Part shown: in pieces, positions 1 through 8,722 of the stretch
How the letters are laid out: every line of letters begins with the position of its first letter
Numbering within the stretch: the stretch's first letter is position 1
Notes under the pieces: generated by a model
Seen by the model: the letters and a program-made list of their open reading frames with translations, nothing else
What the model was told of the DNA's origin: nothing
Database searches by the model: none
Program-made: the position numbers and the translations under genes
Assembly: GCA_044868295.1 (NCBI GenBank)
Contig: JBIOWF010000194.1
Location: 1-16,411 of the forward strand
Source of the DNA: JBIOWF01 sp044868295
Lineage (GTDB): Bacteria > Actinomycetota > Actinomycetes > Streptosporangiales > Streptosporangiaceae
Length of the DNA: 16,411 nucleotides
Direction of reading: 5' to 3'

Positions 1-20
1 CCCCGTCTCGGCTCGTACGG

Positions 21-38
21 CTCCCGCCGGAGCGGGAG
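21..38 (-). terminator. Terminator-like hairpin after etfA
   Basis: A perfect inverted repeat with 7-bp arms (CTCCCGC / GCGGGAG) around a 4-nt loop begins 6 nt after the etfA stop codon on the minus strand. There is no following U tract, which is common for actinobacterial terminators, so it could also be a 3'-end stabilising stem. Its position at the end of the etfBA pair supports a transcription end here. Confidence 0.5.
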
Positions 39-44
39 GGCGTG

Positions 45-998
45 TCACTTGCGCTTCTCGACCTCTTCGGTGAGCTGCGGCACGACCTGGAACAGGTCGC
101 CCACGACGCCGAAGTCGGCGATCTCGAAGATCGGGGCTTCGGCGTCCTTGTTGATGACGACGATGGTCTTCGAGGTCTGCATGCCCGCGCGGTGCTGGAT
201 GGCGCCCGAGATGCCGGCCGCGATGTAGAGCTGCGGCGACACCGTCTTGCCCGTCTGCCCGACCTGGAACTGGTGCGGGTACCAGCCGGCGTCGGTGGCG
301 GCGCGCGAGGCGCCGACCGCCGCGCCGAGGGAGTCGGCGAGCTTCTCGATGAGCGAGAAGTTCTCACCCGAGCCCACGCCACGGCCCCCGGAGACCACGA
401 TCGCGGCCTCCGTGAGCTCGGGGCGGGCGCCCTTCTCCTGCTTGACGCGGTCCACGACCTTCGCCGCGCGCGCGGCGCCGGACAGCGTGACGTCGACCTT
501 CTCCTCCACGCCCGCGCCAGGGGCGGCCACGGGACCGGTGGAGTTGGGACGCACCGCCACGATGGGGGTGCCCTTGGTCACGCGGCTCTGGACGTTGACG
601 CCACCACCGAAGATGGACTGCTCGGCGACGAAGCCCTCGCCCACGCCGACCGCGTCGGTGATCACACCGGAGTCGGTCTTGATGGCCAGCCGTCCCGCGA
701 TCTCCTTGCCCTCTGCCGTGGCGGCGACGAGCACACCTGCCGGGGACTTCTCGGACACCAGCTGGGCGAGCAGCTCGGCCTTGGGCGCCACCACGTAGTC
801 CACGATCTCCGACGAGTCGGCGACGTAGATCTTCTCAGCGCCGTACTCGGCGAGCCTGCCCTTGGCGGCCTCCGAGTAGCCGGGGCCGGCCCATACGGCC
901 GACGGCGCGCCCAGCGAGCGGGCCAGCGTCAGCAGTTCGAGGGTGACCTTCTTGACCTCACCGTCGACGTGCTCGACGAGAACCAGAATCTCACTCAT
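45..998 (-). CDS. etfA: Electron transfer flavoprotein subunit alpha
   Basis: EtfA is the FAD-carrying large subunit of the cytoplasmic ETF heterodimer. It accepts electrons from acyl-CoA and related dehydrogenases and passes them to an ETF:quinone oxidoreductase. The 317-aa length is normal for the family. The C-terminal FAD domain shows SGGRG (203-207), GASRAATDAGW (229-239), QVGQTGKTVSP (245-255) and GISGAIQH (262-269), all standard EtfA FAD-binding segments. The N-terminal part (about 1-180) is the EtfB-like fold. The ATG lies 11 nt after the etfB stop, with AGGGG upstream, so the two are surely cotranscribed. A hairpin follows the stop codon. Nothing is truncated or missing. No dehydrogenase gene is adjacent, so the specific electron donor cannot be read from context. 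Confidence 0.97.
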   Translation of the reverse strand: MSEILVLVEHVDGEVKKVTLELLTLARSLGAPSAVWAGPGYSEAAKGRLAEYGAEKIYVADSSEIVDYVVAPKAELLAQLVSEKSPAGVLVAATAEGKEIAGRLAIKTDSGVITDAVGVGEGFVAEQSIFGGGVNVQSRVTKGTPIVAVRPNSTGPVAAPGAGVEEKVDVTLSGAARAAKVVDRVKQEKGARPELTEAAIVVSGGRGVGSGENFSLIEKLADSLGAAVGASRAATDAGWYPHQFQVGQTGKTVSPQLYIAAGISGAIQHRAGMQTSKTIVVINKDAEAPIFEIADFGVVGDLFQVVPQLTEEVEKRK

Positions 999-1009
999 GT
1001 CCGGGCCCC

Positions 1010-1789
1010 TCAGATGAACTTCTTCGACGCGAGGAAGTCGGCGGCCTTGGCGCCACCGTCCCCCTCGTCCTTGACTACGGTGCCCGCGGCGCGCGGCGGG
1101 GCGGCGGCGAAGCTCGCGACCTCGCTGTACGCACCGGCCAGGCCGACCAGCGCGGCGTCCACCGAGGCGTCGGCGATGCCGAGCGTCTCGACGGGCTTCT
1201 TCTTGGCGGCCATGATGCCCTTGAAGGACGGGTACCGAGGCTCGTTGATCTTCTCCACCACAGAGACCACGGCGGGCAGCGAGGCCTCGACCTTGTCGTA
1301 GCCGTAGTCGGTGATGCGCTGGATCGTGATCCCGGACTCGTCGACCTCGACCTTGTTGGCGAGGGTGAGCTGCGGGGCGCCGAGCCGCTCGGCCAGCATC
1401 GCGGCGAGCACGCCCGTGCGGGCGTCGGTCGACTCGGAGCCGAGGATGACCAGGTCGAACCCGATCTTCTTCAGCGTCTGGGCCATGGCGTAGGAGGTCG
1501 ACAGGGCGTCCGAACCGTGCAGGGCGTCGTCGCTGAGGTGGACGGCCTTGTCGGCGCCCATGGCGAGTGCCTTGCGGATGGTCTCGGTGGCCTTGCCCGG
1601 GCCCATGGTCAGGACGGTCACCTCACCGCCGTGAGCCTCCTTGAGCCGCAGAGCCTCCTCGACCGCGTATTCGTCGAGCTCGTTCACGACGCCGTCGGTG
1701 GCGTCGCGGTCGAGCGTCTTGTCATCGGACCTCAGCTTGCGCTCGGTCGCCGTGTCGGGGACTTGCTTCACGCAGACGACGATGTTCAT
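1010..1789 (-). CDS. etfB: Electron transfer flavoprotein subunit beta
   Basis: EtfB is the small ETF subunit; it binds AMP and forms the electron-transfer heterodimer with EtfA. At 259 aa it is full length. It shows the family start MNIVVCVKQVPD, the NELDEYAVEEAL segment (37-48) and the LGSESTDARTG AMP-binding region (116-126). It is first in a two-gene operon with etfA 11 nt downstream. The start is fixed by homology. The nearest purine-rich element, GGGAGG, lies about 13 nt before the ATG, which is far for a ribosome binding site. A perfect 8-bp inverted repeat sits 52-76 nt upstream and may be regulatory. Confidence 0.97.
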   Translation of the reverse strand: MNIVVCVKQVPDTATERKLRSDDKTLDRDATDGVVNELDEYAVEEALRLKEAHGGEVTVLTMGPGKATETIRKALAMGADKAVHLSDDALHGSDALSTSYAMAQTLKKIGFDLVILGSESTDARTGVLAAMLAERLGAPQLTLANKVEVDESGITIQRITDYGYDKVEASLPAVVSVVEKINEPRYPSFKGIMAAKKKPVETLGIADASVDAALVGLAGAYSEVASFAAAPPRAAGTVVKDEGDGGAKAADFLASKKFI

Positions 1790-1840
1790 GGCCGGTGGCC
1801 GACCTCCCGTTTCCGTACGGCTGGCGCCGCGGTTCTCGGT

Positions 1841-1865
1841 ACGTGCGCATGGGGTACGCGCACGT
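1841..1865. promoter_or_regulatory. Inverted repeat upstream of etfB, candidate operator
   Basis: ACGTGCGC (1841-1848) and GCGCACGT (1858-1865) are perfect 8-bp inverted arms around a 9-nt spacer. The same stretch also reads as two similar direct segments, GGTACGTGCGC and GGTACGCGCAC. It lies 52-76 nt before the etfB ATG. That position suits either an operator for a dimeric repressor or a 5'-UTR hairpin. I do not recognise it as the site of a known regulator. Confidence 0.35.
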
Positions 1866-2103
1866 GATGCCCAGACTGCCAGGTGCTCATGAGCCTAATG
1901 ACAGTAGGTGGCCCGGGACGACCTCTCGCCCCGGTCCCCCACGCGGCCATGTTACCTGCCGGTAGCTTAGGTGCAAACCTCCAGGCCATCGACCCCGCCC
2001 GAAGTGACGAGGCCCATGGCCACAGACGTACACCAAGCACCATACCGAACTATGTTCCGGACGTTGGAGAGGGGCGCGGCCGATATGCGATAGGCGCCAG
2101 AGA

Positions 2104-2173
2104 GTCCATCACCAACGCCGACCCCGAGATCCTGGGCATCACCGCGGCCGACGTCTTCCCAGACGTCAAATAG
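2104..2173 (+). pseudogene. Possible gene-tail remnant
   Basis: The last 23 sense codons before a TAG at 2171-2173 nearly all end in G or C and encode a plausible C-terminus, ESITNADPEILGITAADVF and a few more residues. An ATG-to-stop frame could run from 1883, but its upstream part has poor codon bias and low-complexity content. This could be the 3' end of a decayed plus-strand gene or a chance frame. I recognise no family. Confidence 0.15.
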
Positions 2174-2296
2174 CCATAGCCCAGCCGATATCGCGTCCCA
2201 TTCGTGCGGAGCCCAGAGCTGCTCCCCATGGTGCGATTCCGGGCATTCTCGTGCGGAAGATCGCCTATCGATTAAGACGAAAGTAGAGAGCCGGCC

Positions 2297-3688
2297 TCAG
2301 CTGGCGAGCCCGATGACGACCAGGAGGAAGAGGACGGCGCCCACGGCGAGGAGAAGAGTGAGGGTGCTGAAAACGCTGCTCAGCACGGCCCACAGGGCCA
2401 CCACGCCCGCCCCGCCGGCCAAGTCGACGAGCACCCTCGATCGGGACCTGGCGAGCAGGCCGAGGCCGGCGTCGATCAGGACCGCGATGCCGTACAGGAC
2501 GAGCAGCAGCAGCGAGACCTCGGCCAGGTATTCGCGAGTGGAGGCGGCGAGCAGGCCGACCACGACGCCGGAGCCGATCACCCAGCGACGGCGGAGCCTC
2601 TCGCGGTGCCGGGCCCGGGCGTCCTCCACCGTGCGGTGCCTGCGGACCCGGCCGGGCGTCCACTCCCGCGTCAGCAGGCCGTCGGGCTCATTCGTTCCGG
2701 TGATCTCCGCGTCCCGGCCGCCGCGCCCGGACGCGTTCCAGCCGCTCTCCCCGGACGGGTTCCGGCCATCCGGCCCGGAGGACGCCTTCCGGCCGCTCTC
2801 TCCGGCGGACCCGTCTCGGCCGCCGTGCGGGGAAGAGACGGGCGCATCCAGCTGCCGTTCGGCCCGCAACTCACCGGGATGGCCGGCCTTCTCCGCCGGG
2901 AAGGAACCCAGACGGGCGATGAGGAGAGCGGCCGTCGGACGGTCGTCCGGATCGGCCAGCATGCACTCGCGCAGCAGCGGGCCGAGCCACGACGGCACCT
3001 CTGAGAGGTCAGGCTCGCCGTGGACCACCCGGTAGGCGACCGCCGGAACCGGTCCGGTCCCGTACGGCTGCCGCCCCGACGCGACGAAGGCCAGCGTCGC
3101 CGCCCAGGCGAACACGTCGGCCTCCGGCCCGGCGTCGCCTCCTTCGAGCACCTCGGGAGCGAGGTAGCCGGGGGTGCCGATGACCATCCCGGACGCCGTC
3201 ACCGAGGCGGAGTCCAGCGCGCAGGCGATGCCGAAGTCGATCACGTAAGGCTCGTGATCGGCGAGGATCACGTTGGCCGGCTTGAGATCCCGGTGGATCA
3301 CACCCGCCATGTGGATCGACTCCAGCGCTCTCGCGAGGCCGCGGGCCAGGCGCAGCAGATCGTCGCCCTTGACGGGCCCCTCCGAGGCGAGCACCGAGCT
3401 GAGGGAGCGGCCCTGCACGTACCGGGTCACGATGTAGGGGCGCTGCCCGCTCAGTGAGGCGTCCAGGATCTCGGCGATGTGCGGGCCGCGGACCCGCCGC
3501 ATGGTCTCGACCTCACGGGCGAGCCGGGTCAGCGCCAGGGCGTCGGAGGCCACATGCGGGTGGAGCACCTTGATGGCGACGGTGCGACCCTCCGGGTCGA
3601 GCGCCAGATGCACCTCGCCGAACCCGCCCGCCCCGAGTTGGGAGAGCAGGCGGTATGGGCCTAGGCGGCTCCCGTTCGGCGAACTCAT
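2297..3688 (-). CDS. Membrane serine/threonine protein kinase (463 aa)
   Basis: This is a Hanks-type Ser/Thr kinase. The N-terminal catalytic domain (about 10-262) shows GPYRLLSQLG with the Gly-rich loop, VAIK with catalytic-type Lys40, HRD at 132-134, DFG at 151-153 and GTPGYLAPE at 171-179. A Gly/Ser-rich linker (about 285-330) has degenerate 8-10-residue repeats of the SGESG / SGPDG kind. A basic stretch then precedes about four hydrophobic helices (369-384, 391-412, 420-440, 441-462), placing the protein in the membrane with a cytoplasmic kinase. There are no PASTA or other recognisable sensor domains, and little extracellular sequence. It is last of three tandem kinase genes, but its membrane region does not obviously resemble the other two. 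GGGAG five nt before the ATG supports the start. Substrate and signal are unknown. Confidence 0.93.
   Translation of the reverse strand: MSSPNGSRLGPYRLLSQLGAGGFGEVHLALDPEGRTVAIKVLHPHVASDALALTRLAREVETMRRVRGPHIAEILDASLSGQRPYIVTRYVQGRSLSSVLASEGPVKGDDLLRLARGLARALESIHMAGVIHRDLKPANVILADHEPYVIDFGIACALDSASVTASGMVIGTPGYLAPEVLEGGDAGPEADVFAWAATLAFVASGRQPYGTGPVPAVAYRVVHGEPDLSEVPSWLGPLLRECMLADPDDRPTAALLIARLGSFPAEKAGHPGELRAERQLDAPVSSPHGGRDGSAGESGRKASSGPDGRNPSGESGWNASGRGGRDAEITGTNEPDGLLTREWTPGRVRRHRTVEDARARHRERLRRRWVIGSGVVVGLLAASTREYLAEVSLLLLVLYGIAVLIDAGLGLLARSRSRVLVDLAGGAGVVALWAVLSSVFSTLTLLLAVGAVLFLLVVIGLAS
2726..2812 (-). repeat. Gly/Ser-rich degenerate repeats in kinase linker
   Basis: The linker between the kinase domain and the membrane helices of the 463-aa kinase contains loosely repeated 24-27-nt units centred on TTCCxGCCGCTCTC-like DNA, encoding SGESGRK, SGPDGRN and SGESGWN. 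The copies are imperfect and the segment is probably disordered. Confidence 0.4.
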
Positions 3689-3716
3689 GCCGCTCCCTTC
3701 GCATCCCCCTCCTTAT

Positions 3717-3733
3717 GGTGCCCCATCGGCACC
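3717..3733 (-). other. Short hairpin before the 463-aa kinase gene
   Basis: GGTGCC (3717-3722) and GGCACC (3728-3733) form a perfect 6-bp stem with a 5-nt loop, 29 nt before the ATG of the downstream kinase and just ahead of its purine-rich leader. It could act as a weak terminator for the 683-aa kinase gene or as a leader structure. Its function is not shown by the sequence. Confidence 0.3.
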
Positions 3734-3748
3734 GAAAGACTCCTGAGG

Positions 3749-3786
3749 TTGACTTCCTCCCCATGTCTTTGAAGGCGGGAGATTCC
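3749..3786 (-). mobile_element. Solo IS200/IS605 (tnpB-type) end remnant
   Basis: The plus strand reads TTGACTTCCTCCCC, then ATGTCTTTGAAGGC, then GGGAGATTCC. From memory, this matches the conserved terminal hairpin next to the 3' end of tnpB in IS200/IS605-family elements, usually a TTGAC-TCCTCCCC arm, a short loop containing TGAAG, and a GGGGATTCC arm. The CTCCC/GGGAG stem is intact and the inner part has diverged. By the usual orientation tnpB would lie toward higher coordinates, but the 683-aa kinase gene ends only 24 bp away. No tnpB or tnpA is present, so this is an isolated end, a MITE-like copy or a decayed relic. Confidence 0.55.
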
Positions 3787-3809
3787 AGCCCACGAGGCCG
3801 GTGGCCGGA

Positions 3810-5861
3810 TCAGTTCCAGAAGGTCAGGAAGCTGAGACCGAGGCGATCCATGATGTCACCGATGAGCCCGCCGATCAGGTTGACGACGGTGTCCTCACCC
3901 TTTCTCTTGAGACTGGTGACGATGTCGTCGATGGCCACCGACGGAGGCCGCCAGGGAGCCCACGAGGCGTCGGCGGAGATCGCGGTCATGACAGCGAAGA
4001 ACGCCAGCGTGCCCACCGCGATCGTGACGACCATACCGGCGCCGGGACTGCGGATCACGCTGGTCAGCGTCCTCGTGACGGCCTTGCGGGGCGCGCCGCC
4101 GCCGGGCAGCACGAAGAGCCCGCCCACGAAGGCGCCCGCGGCGTAGGCCGCCGCCGGGTCGGTCTCCAGCTTCCCGATGTAGACCAGCCCGCCCCACACG
4201 CACATGCCGAACATGGCGGCGAGCGGCACCTGGATGGTCGTGGCCAGCACTGCCTTGATCAGCGCCCACGGCGTGCCGAGCACGGCGAGGACCGGGTCGG
4301 CGCCGCTGCTGCCACGCACCGAGCGACGCTCGGCGAGGTCGCCGAGCAGGTAGTTCCCGACCCGGAGGCAGAGCGCGGCCACGATCGCGAACAGGCTGAC
4401 CGTGACGGGCAGCACGCACGCCACAGCCACCAGGACGATGAGGAGCAGCGCCCCCAGGACAGGATGCCCGGTCCGGTAACGCGGACGCTGCTGCGCCTGC
4501 GCATTCTGGTCGGGCCCGTACGGCCTGGCCTGCGCCGGCGGCGGCACCTGCTGGCGCGGCGAGGCTGTCGGCGGGGGCGCCGGATAGCCGGCCACCCGCT
4601 GGTCCGCCGGCGGCGGCGGGAAACCGGGTGGCGGCTGGTAGGGGGGCGGCGCATGGCCGGGCGGCGGAGCCGGCGGAGTGGGCTGCGACCGCGCCGACGC
4701 GGCCTTGCGCGGCTCCCGGCGCGGCCGTTCCGGCTGCACGTAGTTGACCGGAGGCAGCAGGTCCGAGTAGTTCCCGTCGCCGGGCAGGGCGCTGGTCCTG
4801 TTCGGCTGCGCCGGGGACACGGCGTCGTCGAGGACCCTGGTGCCGTCAACGGCGTCGTTCAGGACTCGGGTGCCCTGAACCGCGTCGTCGAGCACCCTGG
4901 TGCCCTCGACGGCCTCGTTCAGCACTCTGGTGCCGTCGGGGATCCGGCGATCGGCGGCGTCGTCCAGGACCATCGTGCCGCCGGGCACCCGCCCGTCGAC
5001 GCCGGCCCCGTCCAGCATCCTGGTCCCGCCGTCACGCGGAGTCTCCTGGAGAGCGGTCACGGAGGGGTCCAGCGCGCGGGCGAGGCGTAACAGGGATCCC
5101 GCGGTGGGACGGGACGCCGCGTCGGAGTGGAGGGCCAGACGGAGCCAGCCGCGCATCCAGGCGGGCGCCAGATCGACCTGGGCCTTGCCTTCGAGGATGT
5201 TGTAGCAGACCGACTCGAAAGTGCCCGATCCGAACGGCGGCTTGCCGGTGACGGCGAAGAACACGGTCGCGGCGAGCGCGTGCACGTCCGCGGCCTGCGT
5301 GATCTCGGAGTCACGGATGATCTCGGGCGCCAGGTAGCCGGGGGTGCCGACGAACATCCCGGTCTGGGTGAGCCGGGTGGCGTTGACCAGGTGCGCGATG
5401 CCGAAGTCGATCACCAGCGGCTCGCCGCCGACGAGCATCACGTTGGCCGGCTTGAGGTCCCGGTGGATGACGTCGGCCGCGTGCACGGCGACCAGCGCCT
5501 CGCAGAGGCCGCGCGCGAGCCGTACGACGTCGCGGTCCGGGAGCGGCCCGTCCTCCAGGACGGTCTGCTCCAGGGTGCGGCCTGGCGCGTACCTCGTCAC
5601 GATGTAGGGCGTGGCACCGGTCAGGTCGGCGTCCAGGACCTCGGCCACGCGGTGGCTGCGGACCCGCCGCATGGTCTCGACCTCGCGGGTGAGCCGGTCC
5701 CTCGCCTTCAGGTCCGAGGCCACGTGCGGGTGCAGGACCTTGACGGCGACCTCCCGCCCTTCCCCGTCCAGGCCGAGATGGACGACCCCCATGCCGCCCT
5801 CGCCGAGCCGGCGGAGCAACCGGTACGGGCCGATCCTCTCCGGAGCCTCAGTCGCCGACAT
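3810..5861 (-). CDS. Membrane serine/threonine protein kinase with TRVL repeat linker (683 aa)
   Basis: This is a Hanks-type kinase. The catalytic domain (about 9-265) shows the G20-x-G22-x-x-G25 loop, Lys41 in VAVK, HRD at 133-135, DFG at 152-154 and the activation-loop end GTPGYLAPE (172-180). The linker has two parts: six Thr-x-x-Leu motifs (Thr280, 296, 311, 321, 331, 341), the last four spaced exactly ten residues apart, then a Pro-rich tract (about 390-445). The C-terminus (about 465-628) has several hydrophobic segments, followed by a 55-residue tail that looks amphipathic. The activation loop and membrane region resemble the upstream 739-aa kinase, so these two are close paralogues. 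The ATG has GGGGGA six nt upstream and lies 16 nt after the upstream kinase stop, indicating one operon. No PASTA domain is present. The ligand and substrates are unknown. Confidence 0.94.
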   Translation of the reverse strand: MSATEAPERIGPYRLLRRLGEGGMGVVHLGLDGEGREVAVKVLHPHVASDLKARDRLTREVETMRRVRSHRVAEVLDADLTGATPYIVTRYAPGRTLEQTVLEDGPLPDRDVVRLARGLCEALVAVHAADVIHRDLKPANVMLVGGEPLVIDFGIAHLVNATRLTQTGMFVGTPGYLAPEIIRDSEITQAADVHALAATVFFAVTGKPPFGSGTFESVCYNILEGKAQVDLAPAWMRGWLRLALHSDAASRPTAGSLLRLARALDPSVTALQETPRDGGTRMLDGAGVDGRVPGGTMVLDDAADRRIPDGTRVLNEAVEGTRVLDDAVQGTRVLNDAVDGTRVLDDAVSPAQPNRTSALPGDGNYSDLLPPVNYVQPERPRREPRKAASARSQPTPPAPPPGHAPPPYQPPPGFPPPPADQRVAGYPAPPPTASPRQQVPPPAQARPYGPDQNAQAQQRPRYRTGHPVLGALLLIVLVAVACVLPVTVSLFAIVAALCLRVGNYLLGDLAERRSVRGSSGADPVLAVLGTPWALIKAVLATTIQVPLAAMFGMCVWGGLVYIGKLETDPAAAYAAGAFVGGLFVLPGGGAPRKAVTRTLTSVIRSPGAGMVVTIAVGTLAFFAVMTAISADASWAPWRPPSVAIDDIVTSLKRKGEDTVVNLIGGLIGDIMDRLGLSFLTFWN
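4812..5027 (-). repeat. Thr-x-x-Leu motif array in kinase linker
   Basis: Residues 279-350 of the 683-aa kinase contain GTRML and GTMVL at 15-16-residue spacing, then four tandem decapeptides of consensus GTRVL[DN][DE]AVx. At DNA level the four are 30-bp units (4821-4850, 4851-4880, 4881-4910, 4911-4940). Units 1 and 3 share TCGTCGAG while units 2 and 4 share TCGTTCAG, which suggests duplication of a 60-bp pair. Each Thr has Leu at +3 and most have acidic residues following. Confidence 0.85.
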
Positions 5862-5877
5862 ACACGTCCCCCGTCAT

Positions 5878-8097
<2,220 letters not shown>

Positions 8098-8106
8098 GGC
8101 GTAAGC

Positions 8107-8112
8107 ACCATA
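8107..8112 (-). promoter_or_regulatory. Candidate -10 element for the kinase operon
   Basis: TATGGT on the minus strand fits the actinobacterial TAnnnT -10 pattern and ends 9 nt before the ATG of the 739-aa kinase, which has no ribosome binding site. I see no convincing -35. A five-codon frame (ATG at 8111, stop TGA at 8096-8094 overlapping the kinase ATG) is also present and may be fortuitous. Confidence 0.25.
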
Positions 8113-8203
8113 CCGACTAAAACACCGCCAATGAGTGAACCGTCGCGCCACATTCCTGCTAAGCACAACGTTGGACAGGGTCATCCGGTTTCCCGGGCCT
8201 TCG

Positions 8204-8722
8204 TCACATCGCGAGAGCGAGGACCTCCCCGCCAGTCGCCGCGACCAGCGCCTCACCGGAAAGTGCCAGCTTGGAGCGGCGAACACCGCTGCCGATCACG
8301 ACGAAAGGCCGCCTGGTCACATTTTCGTCAACGAGGACCGGCCAGTCGCCCGGCAGCCCGATCGGCGTGATCCCGCCGTATTCCATGCCGGTGAGCTCGA
8401 CGGCGTCGGCCTGTGCCGCGAAGGAGACCTTGCGGACGTCGAGGTGCCGCCTGATGACCCCGTTCACGTCGGCCCGGCCGGTCGCGAGCACCATCACGGC
8501 GGCGTACCTGACCTCACCGCCCCGCTTCCCCGCGACGATCACACAGTTGGCCGAGTCCTCCATGGCCACGCCGTACCGCTCGCAGAACGCGGCCGTGTCC
8601 GCCAAGTCGGGGTCGATCTCGGCGACCTTGACGTCCAGGTCGGCGTCCACGTCGGCCATGGCCTTCGCCACCGGCTCGGCGAGCAGGTCGAGCCGGTCCG
8701 CCGCCCGAACCCAGTCAAGCAT
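8204..8722 (-). CDS. YbaK/EbsC family protein (aminoacyl-tRNA deacylase-like)
   Basis: This 172-aa cytoplasmic protein is of the YbaK/ProRS-INS fold, whose known members hydrolyse mischarged aminoacyl-tRNAs. The signature TGMEYGGITPIGLP (111-124) matches the family's G-x-x-x-GG-x-x-P-x-G motif, followed by the VLVD strand and the GSGVRRSKL segment (144-152). The catalytic-type Lys of E. coli YbaK (about Lys46, in an FKTLL context) seems to align with SANCVIV (57-63) here, with no Lys at that point. This subfamily may therefore have altered chemistry; the alignment is by eye. The ATG directly follows the oxidase TGA (TGAATG), with AAGGAG six nt upstream inside the oxidase gene, so translation is probably coupled. 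Confidence 0.88.
   Translation of the reverse strand: MLDWVRAADRLDLLAEPVAKAMADVDADLDVKVAEIDPDLADTAAFCERYGVAMEDSANCVIVAGKRGGEVRYAAVMVLATGRADVNGVIRRHLDVRKVSFAAQADAVELTGMEYGGITPIGLPGDWPVLVDENVTRRPFVVIGSGVRRSKLALSGEALVAATGGEVLALAM

Larger units (their letters stand above)
1790..2296. other. 507-bp intergenic region upstream of etfBA
   Basis: This is the largest gene-free stretch, between the end of the 463-aa kinase gene and the etfB start. It is less GC-rich than its surroundings. It holds a perfect inverted repeat (1841-1865), a 10-bp palindrome GCTCATGAGC (1885-1894), and a possible minus-strand -10 hexamer TAGGCT (1892-1897) without a good -35 partner. It also holds a short plus-strand frame ending at 2173 whose last 23 codons are strongly G/C-ending. 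I see no clear terminator for the kinase operon and no RNA gene. It most likely carries the etfBA promoter. Confidence 0.6.

Noticed and set aside
4821..4940. CRISPR-like direct repeats
   Set aside because: The units are contiguous without spacers, in frame inside a kinase gene, and encode a protein repeat.
8177..8200. CCGG-GAAA-CCGG stem after the YbaK-like gene as a terminator
   Set aside because: Only four base pairs and no U tract.
8098..8286. 63-residue N-terminal extension of the 739-aa kinase
   Set aside because: It would overlap the YbaK-like gene by 83 bp, has irregular codon use, and is absent from both paralogues, which start just before GPYRLL.
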